From Prochilodus magdalenae (Eukaryota > Chordata > Actinopteri > Characiformes > Prochilodontidae): DNA of 64,000 bases. How positions within the stretch are numbered: position 1 is the stretch's first letter; each line of letters opens with the position of its first letter. Below are positions 56,640 through 64,000 of this stretch, piece by piece. Where the stretch lies: assembly GCA_024036415.1 (NCBI GenBank), contig JAMWET010005033.1:27501-91500 (forward strand). Reading direction: 5' to 3'. The notes below the pieces were generated by a model. The model worked only from the letters and a program-made list of their open reading frames with translations, did not search any database and was not told the DNA's origin. A program made the translations under genes and the position numbers.

Positions 56640-59600
56640 TAACGTTTATAGTGTATATTGAAATATTATAAGCTAGATATTAGAAAAGATCTTTGCCCTA
56701 TAATAAGTTGCTTTAATCAATATTTCAGCTTTTTGTTTTGTTTGAGAACTCCAATAAGGTTCAATAAAAATGTACTTTGTTATAGTAGATGAGACGGCAC
56801 AATATTACTTTCTCTTTCAATATGGAGTCTAAAACTTTGTTGATACCGATACTGATCTGATTTGATCTGATTTCCTAACTACTACACTTTAAAATGAACT
56901 ATTTTTAAAATTAAACGAATTAAAAGCTGTTATTTTTGCTGTTATTTATTTAAAGTACGTTGTCTTAGTATTATCATGTACTATATATATATACAATTGA
57001 CAATTATATATATATATATATATATATAATTGTCATATCAATAATATCATGCCATCTGTAATTTATAGCATTATAGTGACATTTTATCATTACTTTCCCA
57101 ATATAAGGTATTCTGGATGTTATTTTGTAATTAATCATTCTATTAATCATAATACAGCCAGATGTGGGTAGAGTTACCGTACTGAAGGAAAATATGTAAT
57201 GTCCTGGTCACGCTGCTGCTGAAAGTCTCAGAAGGTGTGGCCATGCCCATGACCATTCAGTGACACAATTGTTTGTGTGTAAGGGGGAAACCATTAGGTG
57301 GAGGCCTTTGGTTAATGGTGACCTACCCGGTAGATCTGGCTGTGTGGTATGTATCTTCCTGTTGGTGTTTATCAAAAGAGTACCCTCTCATTCCATACCA
57401 ATACCTCATATATTATTACCTCAGCAAAACAATGATTCGTATAAACACAACTTGAGTACAGGAGTACACAGTTGAAAACTACTTGAGTTCTGAGCATCTT
57501 GTAAAACTGCAGTTGAGCTTTTTAGTAAATCTAGCATCTGTCACCATAGGAAGCGAAGATTGTTAGGAGTTATTTTTCATATATGGGGATTTGTTAGGTC
57601 TAATGTAATGCTTAAGCTCCAAAGTCAGAAATGTGACCAACCACAAAGCAGTACAGATGTAGTTATCATTAAATTAAAAATTAAAAAAAGCTTCTGCCTA
57701 TGGTTCTATTCATCACTGTCCCTTTTATATGGGTTCCCTAATAGGATTTAGTAGTGTTCAGTAGTATAGAACCAAACAATAGTAAAATATAATAATAACA
57801 CATAATAGCATCATAATAAAATCATTTTTAAAAAAAATCTGCTTAATATTATGGAATAAGTAAATCCAAATGTTTGAACAGGAGTGTATAAGCCCACAAG
57901 AGCTGCCTTTTGAACAAAACAGTGCAGGTTTTGACAAAATCTAATCAGCAGCAAGAACTGTCAGATTCAGTAGACAAGGAATTCAGAGTGTGCTATAAAA
58001 GAAGGCATGTGTCTAGATGCGATATCAACATGTCAGACATCACAACCACTGTGCAATAATATCCACTGTGGAGGCACATATGTGACAAAGCAAGGATGAC
58101 AGCATGTCATGGAAAAAAAAAACGATGAAGTGATGCAGGTGTAAATGACATATCAGTGCAAGTAGTATGTGAGTTAAGAAAGGAAAGAATGCATGAAGAA
58201 ATGAGGAAGTGAATAAGTGTATATATTTAGATGTTGACAGGGCATTTGGCGGTTGATGCTGGCCATTGCTACACCATTTTTTTTCCATACATGGACATTG
58301 ATATCTAATTTTTAACTCTGAAATAGGTTCACCAAAAACCCACAAAACATTCAATAAATAAACTGTTAAACTAAGCGATCTGCCCATTACAGAGACAAAT
58401 TATAAATGGTCTATTTGTACATGACAAAGCCTATAGTGAGTCAGTGACAAGATATGATAGCTAGCCATGGATGCTGAAACCTCCAAAACAGACAAAAACA
58501 GAATCTCTTTTTATGATCTCTTATGGTCTTATTCTTCAGATGTGTCTTTCTAAAGACATGTCTAACTATACAGTCATTTTAGTTGTTTTGGGAGATAAAA
58601 CTGACTTAAAATATCTGTTGTTTTCAAAAGTAAATATCTGTTGTTTTTCTTAAGTGAATGCTGCTGGAACACAACCTTGTATCTTAGTTTTTCAGAGTTT
58701 AATTAACGAGACACACTCTCTAAAATGCATATAGTTCAGTAGATCTTAATAGACCTTGCCAACTGTAGCATATTGAATATAACATAACGCTACATTTAGA
58801 ACACAATTTTCTACCTCAGTTTTTGTCATTTGTCAGTTTTTGACATAATGTAAAAGTCCCGTGTAAATTCTATTAAAAATAGACCAAAGGAAATTACCTG
58901 GAAAAATTTCTTGTTACATTGACTTACATTAAAAGTAAAGTTCTACTGTCTATTTATATTTATCTATGTAATATATCTGTAATATATAGTAATATATATA
59001 AATAAATGTTTTACTCTTGAATTGGATAATTCTCCATTTTTAGCATTTTAAGACCTTTTAGCAAGCGCTATTATTCAGAATGATTTTAAAAAAGCGATTT
59101 GTCGTGTATTTGGGATTGTTTCCTGGTGTAAAGAGTGTAAAGAGTCAGCGACTCTACTGTTTTAAAGACAGTAAAGGACTGAGCTGCAAGTACAGTCATA
59201 TGAAACTATACAGTCAAGGTCTTAATACAGTCTCCAATGTCTTGAGGTTAGAACAGTGTTCAGTCAGGCCTACTCGTTGGTCAAGCGAATTACAAATTCA
59301 CCCTAGCTACATAACCCAATGTCAAGGTTAGGATTGTCCTGTGAGGTCAGTATCATACTCTACCCTCACAACATAACTATTACATGTAGCATGTTTTCAG
59401 AAGCGCTTGCTCACATTTAATTTCGCAACTAGACTCATTTGTGACCATGTCACATATACACCATCACGTCACTCTGATAGATAAAAAATACACTGAGCTT
59501 TAAAGATAGTTGTCAAAATGTGCTATGTCATTTCCTGGATAGGTCACCTCACCTAATATCAGCAAACAATTTGTACAAAAACTGCAGTATTCATGGCAAC

Positions 59601-60354
59601 AGACACATGCTAGAATACAGCTTTATAAATGATCAGATAGGATTATATCAGTTGTCATAAAAGATTTGTGTCATGTAACCTTATAAACACTGCCTCTCAA
59701 CAAAGCATTACAGGTTGTTTCATTATGATATGACTAATGTTAGTCATATGTAGGCAGGTGTATTGATAGGGGTGGGCTAGTGACCACGAAACAGCCTAGG
59801 TCCCACAGTGCCTTGCTACATTATGTAGTGGCTTACCCTGCTACATAATGCTGTAATAGCAATACCATAAACATCAGCATCAGCAATATAACACTATTTT
59901 GCTACCATGGCATCTGCCATGATATTTAATTGCACTGGTGACATGATGCTGTTTTATTACCAAACAAAACTGACTCATACAGCAAAACTCATCACAGCAT
60001 ACCACTATCTGTAATGACATATTTATGGTATGTTTATGTCAGTGGTATATCAAGCTTTCAGTACTTTATTAAGATTTTACAAAAATAATTCTATCCTCAT
60101 TTAGCCTTATAGTGGTAAACAAACTGGACTGAAAATGGCCTGAACCCTGGAAGTCATGGGTTTCATTTACTGAGCTGTGGCCTCTTTTATATATAGCATA
60201 TTTTTACTTTTGGCATCATATGTCACTTTTAAATTGACACCACTCCTAGTTGTTGGAGGCCATGGGAACTGAAAGCTGAGTTTCTAGAATGTCCAGGATA
60301 CTGCTTTCTGATGACCTAGTGGTGATGATCTAGTGACTTCATACTGTATGACCG
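56640..60354. other. Intergenic, no gene recognised
   Basis: Frames at 57260-57475, 58040-58387 and 59080-59331 have no features supporting genes. A Tc1-type terminal remnant (AAATGTTTGAACAGGAGTGTATAAG) lies near 57869. A segment near 58670-58930 resembles 61450-61650 (CTCTAAAATG, CTTGTTACATTGACTTA), suggesting two diverged copies of one element. Confidence 0.45.
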
Positions 60355-60720
60355 TGCCATGTTTAAAATTATTGGGCACTTAATTGGGTACACCTTCTTG
60401 GGTCTACATTTATTACTCATAGAATCAGCTCCACTCACCATATAGGAGCATGCTGTAGTTCTACATTTACAATGACTGTAGTCTATTATTCTGTATACGA
60501 ATAATGTGTCAATCCTCTTTCACCCTGTTTTTCAATGTTCAGGTTCCCACACAGTATCATTAAATGGTGGAGCATTCTCACCACTGCAGTGACATTAATG
60601 TGGTGGCGGCATGCTAATATGTCGCCAGCTGATAATATTGTACAGGTTGATCAGACTGATCTCAGTCACCTACGAAAGCTATCGCTTCTGACTTCACACT
60701 TACAAGGTGGTGTATAAGAT
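60355..60720. repeat. Common teleost dispersed repeat, diverged copy
   Basis: It contains CAGCTCCACTCACCATATAGGAGCA, TGTAGTTCTACATTTACAATGACTGTAGTC, CACCACTGCAGTGACATTAATGTGGTGG and GACTTCACACTTACAAGGTGG, in the order of the family also seen at 22600-22990 and 26690. Confidence 0.55.
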
Positions 60721-62345
60721 GGTATATATTTGTAAAGTGTACAGGAACTGAAAGTCAAGTTTCTAGAACAACAGCAGATGACCTTTTGATGACCTGAATG
60801 ACCCAGGAGGACCATATATGGCAATCATTTTGCTATAGGGCAAAACTATTTAAAGACTAACAAAAAAACTTAAAATCAATTAGACAACACCCTTGATAAA
60901 GCCTGACATCATGCATGCACAGCAGCACAGCTCATCTCAGCTCAGCTATGATGGAGGGACAAAGAGAGAGCAAGGCATGTGTTTCCCAACGAAGAAATGT
61001 TTGCTTGATTATGGAAATTGTAGTCAAATGTAGATGCAAACATTGCCTAAACATCATGAATGGTGTCGGTCATGGAAAGGAGATCAAGACTGCGCTTGGT
61101 TGAGATTAGATAAAAACAAAAAAATGATTCTTTCATCCTCTAGAGTCGGGTTTGATCTATTCACCTAAGAGCTGTTCAAGGAGAAACAACCACCGCTGCA
61201 CGTGTGGTGTATCTGCCATTCTAAGGAAACAAGTGCTCTTTAAACACTGACATTCGATAATAATCTGTCACACAGAACATGTTCTTTGATTTGTGGTACA
61301 TTTGTTATACAATATTTTTATAAGATTCCTAAAGAAAAATGAATAGAAATCTGATTTGCATGAGTTACAAACTACAAAACTTCTCATCAGGACAGCTTAA
61401 ACAATACAGAAAGCAATACATGTCGAGAAACGTGAAAATTGGTTACTGTAAATTCATGTACTTTTAAAGATACATTCTCTAAAATGTACATATTTCTGTA
61501 AATATTAATGCACTATAACGTATTTACCATATTGATGCTGCCAGAACAAACTGGTTCCCTTCAGGATCTGTTGCCCTTTGCATTACATGTATAGATCATA
61601 ATGAATAAACTGAGAGAAATTGGCCAAAATGACTTGTTACATTGACTTAATATTAATGTATACTTTCTTCTCTTGTAAGCTTATAATTTGGGGGATACAA
61701 TGTTCGACATACATGTAGAAACAGCAAGGAGTTGAACTCACATTTTAAACTTTGAGTAACTCAACTTTTAAAGTAACTTATTTGATATTAGTACATGATA
61801 TTTGATCCGGGGTACCCAAACTTTTGAACAAGACTGTAGTGTCAAATAACACTACAGTCTGTGCAGGTTGATTTTCAGCTACTACAAAATAGCTGACATT
61901 CCTTAACAACCACAGGCCTCTCTAGACTGGTGGTTGTCCTGGGCCACATACAGAATCAAAGGGGTCACAGTCTGATTTGTTTGCCTGCCAGTGGTAAGTG
62001 GCACAACAGTCCACATGAAAAACCAGAAAGCTGTATTCTTTCTGAATGACCACCAGCAGACGCTTCTCACCCCACACCCTCATCATTACCAGCCTGCTCT
62101 CCCCTCACCAGAAAGTGAATTCATTTTAATTTAGTTATTTATTTTTCATAATTTAACACACATAAAAACACACACACATATAATTAGCTTACGAGAAAAG
62201 AGACATATTTGTTTTTTGCATCATTAAAAACTAAATAAAACAAGCTTCCACAAAGAGCAGAATACAATACCCCACTTCTTATTGAAATGTCACGTTCTAT
62301 TAAACTGAATGACATTACATAACCGTAGCTGATAAGTGAACTAAA
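60721..62345. other. Intergenic, upstream of the last gene
   Basis: No gene recognised. ACCCAAACTTTTGAACAAGACTGTA at about 61815-61840 is a Tc1-type terminal remnant. The 61450-61650 part is the partner of the 58.7-kb segment. Confidence 0.45.
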
Positions 62346-62349
62346 GCAT

Positions 62350-62393
62350 TTACGTCAGGGGCCTGATGTGTGGTATAGGAAGCCTATATAAGG
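62350..62393 (+). promoter_or_regulatory. CRE plus TATA box promoter of the last gene
   Basis: TTACGTCA at 62350-62357 fits the cAMP-response element consensus, and TATATAAGG at 62385-62393 is a strong TATA box 28 bp downstream. A start site about 30 bp further (near 62415-62420) would give a 5'UTR of about 95 nt before the ATG at 62511. Confidence 0.6.
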
Positions 62394-62510
62394 TTACAAT
62401 TGGTTGGCTTTAACATTACAGTACTGGAGCTGCTCTGTGGTTGACTTGTTTGCACGTGTTCGTGTCTACTAACCACTGAATTGAGAACAACTGCTGTACA
62501 GTCTGATATC

Positions 62511-62534
62511 ATGGAAACTAATAGTGAATCTCAG
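62511..62534 (+). CDS. First coding exon (8 codons) of an unidentified gene, partial
   Basis: ATG at 62511 is followed by METNSESQ and then a donor CAG|GTAACT at 62535, phase 0. The start is supported by the TATA box 118-126 bp upstream and by the absence of an earlier ATG in the inferred 5'UTR. No following exon could be recognised before the window ends at 64000, so intron 1 exceeds 1.4 kb. Eight residues are too few to name the product. The acidic and Ser/Asn-rich start is not diagnostic. If the TATA box is spurious, this could be a chance ATG and GT. Confidence 0.45.
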
Positions 62535-64000
62535 GTAACTTCTACTGCACTGCACTGTTCATGAATCTACACCCTGCTATGACTTCTACACCCCTGTAGT
62601 GCTGGAGAGGGAGTTGCTTACGGCTGAATATAAATGACTGTCTGCTGGATATATAACAAGCTATTTGGGTGTACACGCCTTTATTTCATGACCTACCATG
62701 AACACTACATAGGGAGTAGGGAGCCATAGTAGATTTAGCCTAAAACAGTTTAAAGGAAAGTTGAAGGTCACTATGGGAAATGTCGTGTCTGCACAAACTC
62801 CACACTGTGATTATTATAACATGCCCCTGATGTCTGCTCTGTTTGCTTATGTCCCATCTTTGTGGTCTCATGGTTTTGTGTCTCATGGTTCGTTATTAGA
62901 CGTTGGCCATTTACTATAAGTCTACTCATCCCTGCTTTTGTTGAGAATGACATCGTGACTTATGAGATCATCTTGAATTCAGTGTCAGAGTAAAATGTGG
63001 TTATGGAGACCAAACATTACATTACATTACCAAAACACATGGAGATCAAACAACTTAAATTAATTAGCAGTTCTTTGAGTTTTTTTGTTTTGTTTTTTTT
63101 TTTAACACAAAACATTCACTTTATGAAAATTGATATTTCTAGTTACCAACACATTTACCAATGAACATTCAAGTAAATGTAACAGGACTTTTCAGAACCT
63201 TTATCACGTTTGGGATAAAAGGAATTAAGGGAATTGTGTTATCCTATGTGTATCACCATACTACAGCAAGTCAACTGTCATCCAGAAGCTCTAGTTAGGT
63301 CCTAAGATAGTGTTAACTAACATCAGCTAAGCCAGTTTGAAAGGAAAATGTTTCACACTTACTTCATGAACTGAACATTTTAGCTTAAAGAGTTTCATTC
63401 TTCTTCTTGAGCAATTCACACTAGTCTTTATTTATTATTGGCATCAATTTTCTTTATTTTCACCATCTCAAAGATCGCTACCCTCCTGCAGGCACTAGTC
63501 TGTATGGTAAATAGCATGCATGACAGTTGTGTAAATCTGAAACTTGTAAAAGGTATTGAAGTATTTAAGTAGCATTCTTTACTGTTTGTGAAAGTTTTGT
63601 TGTAAATTCTATCTACTGTTTGCTAATACGTTTGGTAGAGCCAGTTAACTAGACCCACACGTTTTAAATGATTGAACTCGCTTGATTGGACTGACTCTTT
63701 ACTCTAATAAACCCCCATCATACAACAGAATCTGGCTAAACTTTAAAAGGGTAACAATGTGGAATCTGAATGGGTTGACCACAGCACACACTTTCACACT
63801 TCGCCAGTTCTGGACGTATGACTTCTGCTGTGCACAATACGTTCTTACCATACATACCCATACAAACTCCGTCTAGCTTTTTAATGGCAATGTTATGTAG
63901 CAGTGTAGTTCTTTGGCACAACAGCAGTCCCACAGACTTGCCCTTCCCCCAGTATGAAAGGTGATTCGCTGTCATGGCTCTTTATCTCAGGCCTTTATCA
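62535..64000. other. Intron 1 of the last gene or intergenic; nothing recognised
   Basis: A short T-run with TTTTGTTTTG (63085-63104) and ordinary unique-looking AT-rich sequence. The frames at 63682-63876 and 63736-63975 overlap on opposite strands and have no family features. Confidence 0.4.

Overview
The window looks like teleost fish nuclear DNA. It holds widely spaced vertebrate exons with GT-AG introns, an AT-rich background with many microsatellites, and a dense load of fish-type repeats (Tc1/mariner, hAT, Harbinger-like, TTAA-type elements, a tRNA-derived SINE and a solo LTR). Repeat content hints at an ostariophysan-type fish, but the species cannot be fixed from sequence alone. Three protein genes can be reconstructed exon by exon and a fourth begins near the right edge. 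All lie on the + strand.

Layout. Positions 1-5674 are upstream of the first gene and contain MITEs and decayed Tc1-type sequence. A GIRK/Kir3-family inward-rectifier K+ channel gene occupies 5707-13679 in three coding exons (591 aa). Its first intron holds a three-level nest of DNA transposons and its second a large (TAA)n block. From 13.9 to 31.5 kb I see no gene, only repeats: an inverted pair of near-identical Tc1-type MITEs, a hAT-like element, SINEs, a decayed Tc1 transposase gene, and a 375-bp solo LTR inside an older repeat. A six-exon apolipoprotein M gene (lipocalin, 184 aa) lies at 31929-36251. After about 8 kb of repeats comes a four-exon TNF-superfamily ligand gene at 44942-49423 (201 aa, type II membrane protein). 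Its third intron carries about 40 copies of a 29-bp minisatellite. From 50.3 to 62.3 kb I find no gene. At 62.35-62.53 kb a CRE + TATA promoter and an eight-codon first exon mark a gene that continues past the window.

The genes do not form a metabolic pathway. Their order is still informative: apoM and TNF/lymphotoxin genes are neighbours in the mammalian MHC class III region, and GIRK3 (KCNJ9) lies in the MHC-paralogous part of human chromosome 1. The block may therefore be a piece of the ancestral MHC paralogon (inference).

The most interesting items are: the channel, with a cytoplasmic N-terminus of about 249 residues and an Arg and an Ala at normally conservative pore positions; the apoM, with one relocated cysteine and both S1P-contacting arginines replaced; and the TNF intron minisatellite, in which nearly every unit carries a nuclear-receptor half-site. 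Exon structures were inferred by eye from splice sites, reading phase and family similarity; no transcript evidence was available.
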